Source of the DNA: a virus
Length of the DNA: 39,761 nt
IMG/VR virus record: IMGVR_UViG_3300022745_000079
Span: 1-39,761 of that record
Strand: one strand, 5' to 3'
Shown: piece after piece, positions 6,051 through 11,266 of the stretch
How positions within the stretch are numbered: the first letter of the stretch is position 1
How the letters are laid out: every line of letters starts with the position of its first letter
The notes under the pieces: generated by a model
The model's input: only the letters and a program-made list of their open reading frames with translations
What the model was told of the DNA's origin: nothing
Databases searched by the model: none
Position numbers and translations under genes: made by a program

Positions 6051-6294
6051 CATGACCGCGCTGCGCGACGAGCTGTTCTCCACGCTGCGCGCCCTGAAAG
6101 ACAAGAGCATCGACCTGGATACCGCGCGCCAGGTCAACGAGGTAGCCAAGACCCTGGTGGATACCGCCAAGGTTGAAGTGGACTACATCCGCGCCGGTGG
6201 TGGCGGCGAATCGTCATTCCTGGACACCGCCATCAGCCAGGACAACCTGCCGCCCGGCATCCATACCAGCGTGCTGCACAGACTCAAGGGTTGA
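6040..6294 (+). CDS. Conserved small phage protein (84 aa)
   Basis: Starts MSNDMTALRDELFSTLRALK, with AAGGA before the ATG and an 11-base overlap with the HNH-like gene. It is mostly helical and heptad-like (IDLDTARQVNEVAKTLVDTA), followed by a Gly-rich hinge and a short C-terminal tail. Proteins with the EVAKTLVDTAKVEVDYI motif recur in early operons of Burkholderiales phages, with no assigned role. It is the last gene before the inserted transposase, and the only gene-free stretch to the next coding region is about 30 bases. Confidence 0.7.
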   Translation: MSNDMTALRDELFSTLRALKDKSIDLDTARQVNEVAKTLVDTAKVEVDYIRAGGGGESSFLDTAISQDNLPPGIHTSVLHRLKG

Positions 6295-6326
6295 GTGATG
6301 ACCACACATCTGAACGGCTCTCCGGA

Positions 6327-7745
6327 TTACTCCGTGGAAAGCACTGGATGCGCAGTGACCTCGTCCGTGTGGAAACGGTGATGGCACTCCTTGCAGAGCA
6401 CCAGCAGCAGGGTCATGTTGTCCGGCCCGGGCAGCGTCCTGTGGATGTCCAGTTCGGACGTCTCAAAGACGCCCCTGCAGGAATGACAGCGGCACCCTGC
6501 CTTGGCCAGCGTGTCGGTGCGCAGCGCCTGTGGAATGCGGCTCCCGTAGCGCATGTAGACCGGCGCGGGCATCTGGTCGGGCTCGTCTTGAATGCGGCCG
6601 AACAGCAGGCGGGCGCGCAGCACCTCGAAGCTGTACCCACGGCCCTGGCGGTTGATGGTCTTGGCGACCCCGTTGAGGGCCTCCGTGTAGGCGTTCGTGA
6701 TGGGGTGGGCGAAGTAGGCCAGTATCTCAGTGCGCCAGTTCTTCATCATGGTCAGCAGCACCTTGAAGTCCGCCTTCAGGTCAGCCGGCACGGTGGCCGG
6801 GAAGGCGTCATAGGCGGCGATGGCCTGTTTCCGAGGCAGGTCGTAGATGCCGAAGAACGCTTCCTTCAGCCGGTGCGCGGCGGCCAGCTCGGGCGTGTTG
6901 TCCAGCCACATGTCCACGTTGAACCGCTGCTTCTCGTTGAGCTGGGCGTAGCGCATGTTCAGGAGCGCCTTGGAGCGCAGCCAGTCCCAGCGTTCTCCTG
7001 GCTTCTTGAGCTTCTGCAGGCGGATGCGGACTCGCTCCATGCAGTAGCTGGCCGTCCTGACGACGTGGAACTTGTCGATGACCACCGGTGCGCCGGGCAG
7101 CAGCTGGTGGGCCACATCACGGTACGGGCGCCACATGTCGATGGCCACACCCATGACCTGGCGCCGCTCCCGGTAGTGGTTCAGCCACGTCGCCAACGTG
7201 TCCCGGCTACGGTCGGCCAGCATCTCGATGGGCTTGCGGCTGCCCACGTCGGTGATGACGCAGCGCATCTTCCCGTCGATTTGCGTCTCGTCGATGCCCA
7301 GCCAGGTGGGAAGCTGCGGCCGATAGGCCCTGGTCAGCTCATCGATGTGGTCCCCGGCCAGGGTGCGCACGGTCTTGTCATCGCAGCCGATGTGGTTGGC
7401 GATGCGCACGAAGGTGTCACGCAGGGACTGCTGCCGGATGTAGGCCGCGCAGCGCTCCGTCATGCGCATCTCGGCATGGATGCCCGCCAGGGGCTGCTGG
7501 AAGGTCTCCCCGCAGTCCCGGCACTTGAACCGCTGCACCTTGGCCTTGATGATGGTCGGGCAGCCACGAATGGGGCTGTCGCGGTACATGACCGTGGTGG
7601 TGCCGTGCCGATACAGCCGGCCCACGACGCCGCACTTCTGGCAGACGTCGGTCTGGACGGTGTACTCCGCCTCGATGTCGTAGGTGGCCCCGTCGCAGTG
7701 CTGGCTCAGCACCTTCCAGCCAGGCAGGTCAAGGATGTCGCTCAT
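6327..7745 (-). CDS. ISL3-family transposase with C-terminal HNH/zinc-finger tail
   Basis: A 472-residue protein. The N-terminal zinc ribbon has CQKCG near residue 33 and KCRDCGETF near residue 75. An HTH and a DDE catalytic core follow (WLGIDETQIDG, VAIDMWRPYRD, and NAYTEALNG for the third acidic residue). All three acids are present and the frame is intact, so it may be active. Residues from about 418 form an added module: C420-x2-C423, DIH at about 433-435, DNM at about 442-444, then CKECHHRFH. This is the pattern of an HNH endonuclease finger, which I do not know as a standard part of ISL3 enzymes. GGTGGG precedes the ATG. Confidence 0.88.
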   Translation of the reverse strand: MSDILDLPGWKVLSQHCDGATYDIEAEYTVQTDVCQKCGVVGRLYRHGTTTVMYRDSPIRGCPTIIKAKVQRFKCRDCGETFQQPLAGIHAEMRMTERCAAYIRQQSLRDTFVRIANHIGCDDKTVRTLAGDHIDELTRAYRPQLPTWLGIDETQIDGKMRCVITDVGSRKPIEMLADRSRDTLATWLNHYRERRQVMGVAIDMWRPYRDVAHQLLPGAPVVIDKFHVVRTASYCMERVRIRLQKLKKPGERWDWLRSKALLNMRYAQLNEKQRFNVDMWLDNTPELAAAHRLKEAFFGIYDLPRKQAIAAYDAFPATVPADLKADFKVLLTMMKNWRTEILAYFAHPITNAYTEALNGVAKTINRQGRGYSFEVLRARLLFGRIQDEPDQMPAPVYMRYGSRIPQALRTDTLAKAGCRCHSCRGVFETSELDIHRTLPGPDNMTLLLVLCKECHHRFHTDEVTAHPVLSTE

Positions 7746-7763
7746 CCCACCATTGTGCGGGTG

Positions 7764-7793
7764 TTGACATGCGCGGATGACTTCGGCCACACT
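7764..7793 (+). promoter_or_regulatory. Possible promoter for the structured RNA/antirepressor operon
   Basis: A perfect TTGACA (7764-7769) faces the RNA region. The best -10 at 18 bases (CACACT, 7788-7793) is weak. It lies in the right spot for an early promoter of a P4-like immunity operon, and is close to the IS right end, so it could also be IS-derived. Confidence 0.3.
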
Positions 7794-7799
7794 CGGGCA

Positions 7800-7818
7800 G
7801 TCTCTCCTCATGAGAGAC
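7800..7818 (+). repeat. Perfect hairpin at start of RNA leader
   Basis: GTCTCTC and GAGAGAC pair as a 7-bp stem with loop CTCAT. It is followed directly by the A-box hairpin CGGGTT...AGCCCG (7819-7834). Confidence 0.55.
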
Positions 7819-7834
7819 CGGGTTTGGAAGCCCG
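7819..7834 (+). promoter_or_regulatory. Box A (seqA-like), complementary to the RNA core
   Basis: CGGGTTTGGAAG (7819-7830) is complementary to CTTCCAACCCG (7960-7970) inside the downstream structured RNA apart from one unpaired T. It also folds on itself with AGCCCG (7829-7834). The layout corresponds to seqA of the phage P4 immunity leader. Confidence 0.55.
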
Positions 7835-7848
7835 AAGCACCGCTGCAG

Positions 7849-7889
7849 CGAAAGCCGCAGCCCACCGCACAGGTACTGCGGCTTTTTCG
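7849..7889 (+). terminator. Intrinsic-type terminator/attenuator in the leader
   Basis: AAAGCCGCAG (7851-7860) pairs perfectly with CTGCGGCTTT (7876-7885), and the 3' arm runs into a T tract (CTTTTTCG). It lies between box A and the structured RNA, so it would stop transcripts before the downstream genes unless overcome. A similar hairpin with a T tract is usual at this place in ash/icd-type phage loci. Confidence 0.6.
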
Positions 7890-7905
7890 TTCGCGCCCCT
7901 TTTTA

Positions 7906-7980
7906 GGCGGCTCGATGGGAGGGCTCGCGCCCTGCCGGTTCGCGCAAGCGGTGCCCGGTCTTCCAACCCGTCGAGCCGCC
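7906..7980 (+). ncRNA. P4 CI-type immunity RNA candidate
   Basis: A 75-base segment closed by a perfect 10-bp stem: GGCGGCTCGA (7906-7915) with TCGAGCCGCC (7971-7980). Inside are AGGGC-TCGC-GCCCT (7920-7933) and CGC-GCAA-GCG with a GNRA loop (7941-7950). The unpaired strand before the closing stem, CTTCCAACCCG (7960-7970), is complementary to box A upstream and to box C downstream. In phage P4 the CI RNA is a processed, folded RNA of 69 bases whose seqB pairs with seqA and seqC to terminate the early transcript. Length, closing stem, A-B-C order and the following genes all agree. Identity is by structure and order, not sequence identity to P4. Confidence 0.65.
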
Positions 7981-7986
7981 GCCATT

Positions 7987-7995
7987 GTTTGGAAG
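7987..7995 (+). promoter_or_regulatory. Box C (seqC-like), complementary to the RNA core
   Basis: GTTTGGAAG repeats nine bases of box A, and TTGGAAG pairs with CTTCCAA in the structured RNA. It sits between the RNA and the ribosome site (TTGGAGG) of the gene at 8040, as expected for the second target of a P4-type immunity RNA. Confidence 0.5.
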
Positions 7996-8039
7996 CTCTG
8001 GCGTCGGTTGTTGCAAACCGCACCGCTTGGAGGCCATCC

Positions 8040-8567
8040 ATGGCAACCGCATTCCATGGCTCGGGAGAGCCTGGCGCAACTACGCCCGCAGCGGCGTACA
8101 TCCACCTCACCACCAACATGCAGGCGTTCTACGCTGGACGCGGCATGTGGCTCGACGGCCAGCCGCGCGGCGTGCTGGCGTCCATGTTGGGCGAACGATG
8201 CCCCTGGGCCGGGCAGTACGGCAACGTCAGCTTCTGGGTGACGCCCGAGCAAATCCAGGCCCTGCGCACGGACTTTGCGACCTGCACGGCCCGCTGCGCA
8301 CTCAGCGGCCAGCAGGCCGGCCAGTTCCTGCGCCGCCTGCGCGAGGCCGAAGCCCGCTCTGGTCTGCCTGTCTTCGCACAGCGCGCCATCGGCGGCAGCC
8401 CCTCGCCGCAGGCGCCCGCCCGGGCATCGGCGCTCGCCGCCATGCCCTTCACCCCACTCGTCTGCCCGCCTGCCGGAACCAGGGCTCGCCAAGCCTTCGA
8501 GAAGCACGTCTTCGACTGCCTGCGTGATGTCGTCGACTTCCAGCAAACCTCTGCCTACGGAGCCTGA
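8040..8567 (+). CDS. Unknown protein in Ash/Icd-like position (175 aa)
   Basis: Starts MATAFHGSGEPGATTPAAAY after a strong ribosome site (TTGGAGG, 6 bases before the ATG). The first half has the motif IHLTTNMQAFYAGRGMW with two further Trp-rich stretches (RCPWAGQYGNVSFW); the second half is helical and Ala-rich with several Cys. No family is certain. Its place directly after a P4-type immunity RNA and ahead of a KilAC antirepressor is where host-inhibiting Kil/Icd/Ash proteins are encoded, so a toxic early role is reasonable. A long open frame covering the whole IS region joins it upstream but is an antisense artefact. Confidence 0.65.
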   Translation: MATAFHGSGEPGATTPAAAYIHLTTNMQAFYAGRGMWLDGQPRGVLASMLGERCPWAGQYGNVSFWVTPEQIQALRTDFATCTARCALSGQQAGQFLRRLREAEARSGLPVFAQRAIGGSPSPQAPARASALAAMPFTPLVCPPAGTRARQAFEKHVFDCLRDVVDFQQTSAYGA

Positions 8568-8570
8568 GCC

Positions 8571-9281
8571 ATGAGCAACATCATCATCGCCGCCACGGCG
8601 GTCACCATGACCAGCCGCGACATCGCCGAGCTGACCGGGAAGGAGCACAAGCATGTGCTGCGCGACATCCGCGTGATGCTCGCCGAGCTGTCCCTGCCCG
8701 AACAGGGGTATGCCCAGAACTGGACCGACCCCCAAAACGGGCAGAGCTACCCGCTGCTGTCGCTGCCCAAGGACCTGACCATCACCCTGGTGTCGGGCTA
8801 CTCGGTCGCCATGCGGCACCGCATCGTCACCCGGTGGCAGGAGCTGGAAGCGGAGGCCGCCGACCCCGTGAAGGCCCTGAACGACCCCTCCAAGCTGCGC
8901 CAGGTCCTGCTGGGCTACACGGAGAAGGTGCTGGCCCTGGAACACCAGGTGGAGGAGCTTGCGCCGAAGGCGGAAGCCCTGGACAGGCTGGAAACGGGCA
9001 GCGACGGCAGCTTCTGCCTCACGGACGCGGCCAAGGCCCTCCAGGTCCAGCCCAGGAAGTTCACCGCCCGCCTGCAGCAGATGGGCTGGATATACCGCCG
9101 CCCCATGGGCACCGGCTGGCTGGCCTACCAGGACCGCATCACGATGGGCGTGATGGAGCACAAGGTGACCACGGGCGACAAGTCGGACGGCAGCGAGTGG
9201 TCTTCCACGCAGGTGCGCGTGACCGCCAAGGGCATGGCACGGCTTGCACTGCTCATAGCCAAAGAGCCGGTTTCAGCATGA
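8571..9281 (+). CDS. Phage antirepressor, Rha-type N-terminus with KilAC C-terminus
   Basis: A 236-residue two-domain protein. Residues 10-85 are Rha-like (TMTSRDIAELTGKEHKHVLR, then KDLTITLVSGYSVAMRHRIV). A coiled-coil linker follows (about 100-135, VLALEHQVEELAPKAEALDR). Residues 140-235 form a KilAC/ANT domain (FCLTDAAKALQVQPRKFTAR, MGWIYRR, GWLAYQD, VRVTAKGMARLALL). KilAC antirepressors inactivate CI-type repressors, which fits a CI-like protein lacking a self-cleavage domain. GGAG precedes the start, 3 bases after the upstream stop, so the two genes form one unit downstream of the RNA switch. Confidence 0.9.
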   Translation: MSNIIIAATAVTMTSRDIAELTGKEHKHVLRDIRVMLAELSLPEQGYAQNWTDPQNGQSYPLLSLPKDLTITLVSGYSVAMRHRIVTRWQELEAEAADPVKALNDPSKLRQVLLGYTEKVLALEHQVEELAPKAEALDRLETGSDGSFCLTDAAKALQVQPRKFTARLQQMGWIYRRPMGTGWLAYQDRITMGVMEHKVTTGDKSDGSEWSSTQVRVTAKGMARLALLIAKEPVSA

Positions 9282-9343
9282 AGCCGATTCCACACGAAGT
9301 TCCGATTTTTGAAGATGCACAGCAATGTCGCTTCCACACTCCA

Positions 9344-9402
9344 ATCCGAAGAGCCGAGCTAAGGGGCGCCGTCAGGCGTCCCGCTTGAGCGAAGTGTTAG
9401 GC
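9344..9402 (+). repeat. attC-like recombination site 0 (degenerate left half)
   Basis: Ends with R' box GTTAGGC (9396-9402). The core pairs GGGGCGCC (9363-9370) with GGCGTCCC (9375-9382). The right arm CGCTTGAGCG...GTTAGGC is almost the same as in attC1, and GAGCTAAG (9356-9363) is shared with the attC1 left arm. The R'' box is not a clear RYYYAAC, so the left boundary is a guess; it may be the entry point of the cassette cluster. Confidence 0.5.
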
Positions 9403-9427
9403 CCCAACCAACCGGAGCGAGAAGACG

Positions 9428-9574
9428 ATGGCATGCCCAAAGTGCGGTTGCAAGACCGTGTACCAGTACGACGATGAGGACGAACCGCAGGATGAACGGC
9501 TGCAACGCTGCGCAGCCTGCGGTGAAGTGTTTGACCTTGATGACCACACCGACGAGGACGACGATGAAAGCTGA
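9428..9574 (+). CDS. Small zinc-ribbon protein (48 aa), cassette 1
   Basis: Reads MACPKCGCKTVYQYDDEDEP and continues to a second pair CAACGEVF, then an acidic tail ending DEDDDES. Two CxxC pairs 23 residues apart make a minimal zinc ribbon. GGAGCGAGAAGACG precedes the ATG. Small zinc ribbons of this kind bind nucleic acid or proteins such as RNA polymerase, but no specific role can be read. It is the first gene after the recombination site at 9396 and overlaps the next gene by 11 bases. Confidence 0.65.
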   Translation: MACPKCGCKTVYQYDDEDEPQDERLQRCAACGEVFDLDDHTDEDDDES

Positions 9575-9743
9575 TGCACAAACCCACCAAGCCTTGAGCC
9601 TGCTTCAGCAGGCGTTCGATGCACTGGAAGCCACGGCCGACAGCGACATTGACACGTTTGAGGACGAGGAAGAAGAAGCCCAAGCCGTGCCCGCGCAGTA
9701 CGCCTGCCGGAAGATCATGGAAGCGATGGGCCTGCTGCGATGA
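9564..9743 (+). CDS. Small acidic helical protein (59 aa), cassette 1
   Basis: Starts MKADAQTHQALSLLQQAFDA. GAGGA before the ATG lies within the end of the zinc-ribbon gene. A long helix is followed by a very acidic segment (DSDIDTFEDEEEEAQ) and a C-terminal helix. The acidic surface could mimic nucleic acid, as in some phage anti-defence proteins, but that is only a thought prompted by the charge. Its stop shares bases with the next ATG (ATGA). Confidence 0.55.
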   Translation: MKADAQTHQALSLLQQAFDALEATADSDIDTFEDEEEEAQAVPAQYACRKIMEAMGLLR

Positions 9744-9814
9744 GCGAAGGACAACTTGCTGCCCTGCTGTGGGGCACCGTCATCCTCTGTGTGCTTTGGA
9801 GCATTGACCGATGA
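9740..9814 (+). CDS. 24-residue membrane peptide, cassette 1
   Basis: MSEGQLAALLWGTVILCVLW then SIDR: a single hydrophobic segment with short polar ends, exactly filling the space between two genes with ATGA overlaps on both sides (9740-9743 and 9811-9814). Such tiny membrane peptides are common in phage early operons and are routinely missed. The function is unknown; the support is the double coupling. Confidence 0.5.
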   Translation: MSEGQLAALLWGTVILCVLWSIDR

Positions 9815-10293
9815 CCACCGATACCACCAACAGCCCTACCGCGATGCAGGCCGGCATGAGTAACGACGACCTGTTGGCCGCCTGGATGCGCAAGCTGCCA
9901 GGCCGAGCGCCGCAAGGTCAAGAACTGTCAGCGTTCGCGCTTGGCGTCGAAGTCGGAGCGGAGCGGTACGCCGAGACGTGGGATGCCCTGCAGTTTGCGG
10001 TGAAGAACTATCAGGACATGAGCAGCAAGAAGGACCACGCGACGGCGACCGTCTATCAGTTCCATTACGCGCTGAAGGACGCAGGATGGCACCCTGGCCG
10101 AACCGACGACAACCTGTGCGATGTGATCCGCGCAAAAGGCAAGGAGATGCAGGAACTGCGAACACGCCTTGACGATGCTCTTGAAACGCTGCGCATGGTG
10201 GACGACAACAACCGCGTGGACGCTGGCGAAGACCGCAAGGCTTGGCGCGGCGACTTCGTTGAGTCTGAGGTGCGGCGGGTTCTTGGGGCCTAA
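9811..10293 (+). CDS. Hypothetical protein (160 aa), cassette 1
   Basis: Starts at the ATG overlapping the membrane-peptide stop, with TTGGAG upstream. It contains a helix-rich start (SNDDLLAAWMRKLPGRAPQG), a middle segment (ATATVYQFHYALKDAGWHPG) and a coiled-coil-like C-terminal part (MQELRTRLDDALETLRMVDD). It resembles phage accessory proteins of unknown function. Its TAA stop lies inside the R'' box GCCTAAC of attC1, the position expected for the last gene of an integron cassette. Confidence 0.6.
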   Translation: MTTDTTNSPTAMQAGMSNDDLLAAWMRKLPGRAPQGQELSAFALGVEVGAERYAETWDALQFAVKNYQDMSSKKDHATATVYQFHYALKDAGWHPGRTDDNLCDVIRAKGKEMQELRTRLDDALETLRMVDDNNRVDAGEDRKAWRGDFVESEVRRVLGA

Positions 10294-10389
10294 CGCAGAG
10301 CTAAGCGGACCGCGACGGCCCGCACGAAAGGACGAAGATGGAACAGAGTAGCCGGGCCGTTGTGGGTCCGCTTGAGCGCACAGTTAGGC
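10288..10389 (+). repeat. Integron-type attC site 1
   Basis: R'' GCCTAAC (10288-10294) and R' GTTAGGC (10383-10389) are perfect complements and match the attC consensus RYYYAAC/GTTRRRY. Between them AAGCGGACC (10303-10311) pairs with GGTCCGCTT (10365-10373), and ACGGCCCG (10315-10322) with CGGGCCGT (10353-10360). The small mispaired bases between arms are typical of attC hairpins. The loop carries AAAGGA and an ATG (10338). The orientation is canonical: R'' sits at the stop of the upstream gene. Confidence 0.75.
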
Positions 10390-10724
10390 GTGTAGCCGAA
10401 GCGTGGCGCGCGTGGAGACGCCGCCGCTACTGGACGCAAGCCCGACAGGTGGAGCACCTGCGCACGATGCTGCTGGCCGACCACCGATGGCTGGCCGCCG
10501 ACAAGACCGCCGACGCGCTGACCGAGCGTTACCTGGCCGCGCTGGCGCCCGACTGGTACTCGCGCAGCCACGAGGACACCGCACGGCTTCGCAGCCGACT
10601 TGGGCTGGTGCCGCCGAGGGGCTATGACCCAGGACCGGGACCGGAGCCGTGCAAGCACCACGATGAGCCGCGCGGCTGCTACCGCGTGCGTTGCCAGCTA
10701 GGGAGAAAGTGTGTTGACGCCTAA
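10338..10724 (+). CDS. Hypothetical protein starting in the attC1 loop (128 aa), cassette 2
   Basis: The ATG at 10338 has AAAGGA seven bases upstream, both inside the attC1 loop, and the frame runs through the R' box into cassette 2. The first 25 residues are therefore encoded by attC sequence; a later start is possible if that part is incidental. The body is basic and helical (WRAWRRRRYWTQARQVEHLR, LLADHRWLAADKTADALTER). The C-terminus has CKHHDEPRGCYRVRCQLGRKC, a possible metal site. The TAA stop is inside the R'' box of attC2. Unknown function. Confidence 0.55.
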   Translation: MEQSSRAVVGPLERTVRRVAEAWRAWRRRRYWTQARQVEHLRTMLLADHRWLAADKTADALTERYLAALAPDWYSRSHEDTARLRSRLGLVPPRGYDPGPGPEPCKHHDEPRGCYRVRCQLGRKCVDA

Positions 10725-10788
10725 CGCCATGCTCAACGGACCCTGAAGGCGGCACGCCGTAAGGGGTCCGTTGCAGCAAGAGTTATGC
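10719..10788 (+). repeat. Integron-type attC site 2
   Basis: A compact 70-base site. R'' GCCTAAC (10719-10725) and R' GTTATGC (10782-10788) differ from full complementarity at one base. L'' CAACGGACCC (10734-10743) pairs perfectly with L' GGGTCCGTTG (10764-10773), and a short GGCG-GCA-CGCC hairpin forms the tip. Length, box order and partial symmetry match classical 59-base elements. The recombination point would be between G10782 and T10783. Confidence 0.8.
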
Positions 10789-10820
10789 AGCGCCTGGTGG
10801 CGCAACACGGGAGATTGAGT

Positions 10821-11168
10821 ATGGCTACAGATATTGAACTGTTGCAAGCCGCAGCCAAGGCTGCTGGACTTGAATGCGAGTGGCACCCCGGATGCGGCGA
10901 CGCGCTGCACTTGACGGCGCCAGACGCTACGGCGATTTACTGGAACCCGTTGCGCAACGATTCGGACGCTTTCCGCCTTGCGAACACCCTGCGCCTGAGC
11001 ATTTACCACGCCGAGCTTGCCGTGATTGCCAAGCACAAACAGTATTCCTGGGAGTGGATGGGCGAAGGGGTCAATGAAGACCACGGGGACCGAGATGCGG
11101 CTACCCGCCGCGTGATCGTTCGCGCAGCCGCCGCAATGGCTGCATCGCCGGCTGTTGGTGCTGCATAA
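10821..11168 (+). CDS. DUF2591-like phage protein (115 aa), cassette 3
   Basis: Starts MATDIELLQAAAKAAGLECE after GGGAG. The frame is open back to an ATG within the attC2 R' box (10785), but the internal start has the ribosome site. The central motif YWNPLRNDSDAFRLANTL and the C-terminal AATRRVIVRAAAAMA are the pattern of a widespread phage protein family (WNPL...D..ALRLA...RRAIVRAAAEI) of unknown function. It is flanked by attC2 and a third R''-like box; its TAA is inside GCATAAC. So it is phage-type cargo held in an integron-type cassette. Confidence 0.75.
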   Translation: MATDIELLQAAAKAAGLECEWHPGCGDALHLTAPDATAIYWNPLRNDSDAFRLANTLRLSIYHAELAVIAKHKQYSWEWMGEGVNEDHGDRDAATRRVIVRAAAAMAASPAVGAA

Positions 11169-11189
11169 CGCCATTTAGGCCGCACACCC
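11163..11189 (+). repeat. Half attC-like site 3
   Basis: GCATAAC (11163-11169) overlaps the stop of the cassette-3 gene, and the next bases (GCC, then ATTTAGGCCGCAC) parallel the left arm of attC2. No matching right arm or GTTRRRY box follows within about 100 bases, so the site appears truncated at the end of the cluster. Confidence 0.45.
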
Positions 11190-11204
11190 ACCACACTCAC
11201 CCCA

Positions 11205-11246
11205 GCCTATCGCTCCGCCCTGCATAGCAGCGCAGGCGCGATAGGC
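11205..11246 (+). repeat. 42-base inverted repeat with bulges
   Basis: GCCTATCGC (11205-11213) and GCGATAGGC (11238-11246) are perfect complements; GCC-TGC (11217-11223, with a bulged C) pairs with GCAGGC (11232-11237). There is no T tract. The bulged two-arm shape recalls attC, but the outer boxes do not fit the consensus. It could be an eroded recombination site or an RNA structure before the gene at 11267. Confidence 0.5.
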
Positions 11247-11266
11247 AGCCGAAAAGGAAACACCAA

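Larger units (their letters stand above)
6295..7799 (-). mobile_element. ISL3-family insertion sequence, ends not resolved
   Basis: A complete ISL3-type transposase gene lies here against the direction of the early operon. A GGCTCTCCGG stretch at 6316-6325 resembles the start of ISL3-family left ends. I could not find a matching inverted copy between 7746 and 7850, nor an 8-bp target duplication, so the limits given are only the outermost possible ones. The right limit must lie before the structured RNA region beginning near 7800. Confidence 0.5.

Noticed and set aside
7777-8241. Ash-like protein frame through the structured RNA region
   Set aside because: Ash-type frames often overlap such RNA loci, but here the frame runs through stems and boxes without a convincing start or domain, and the gene at 8040 in another frame has the ribosome site.
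6291-8567. A 758-codon open frame on the + strand across the transposase
   Set aside because: It is antisense to an intact ISL3 transposase; only its last 175 codons (from 8040, with a ribosome site) look like a gene.
7746-9161. Continuation of the transposase frame upstream to give a 944-residue protein
   Set aside because: The part above 7745 is antisense to the gene at 8040 and the antirepressor and shows no protein-like conservation; the ISL3 start at 7745 has a ribosome site.
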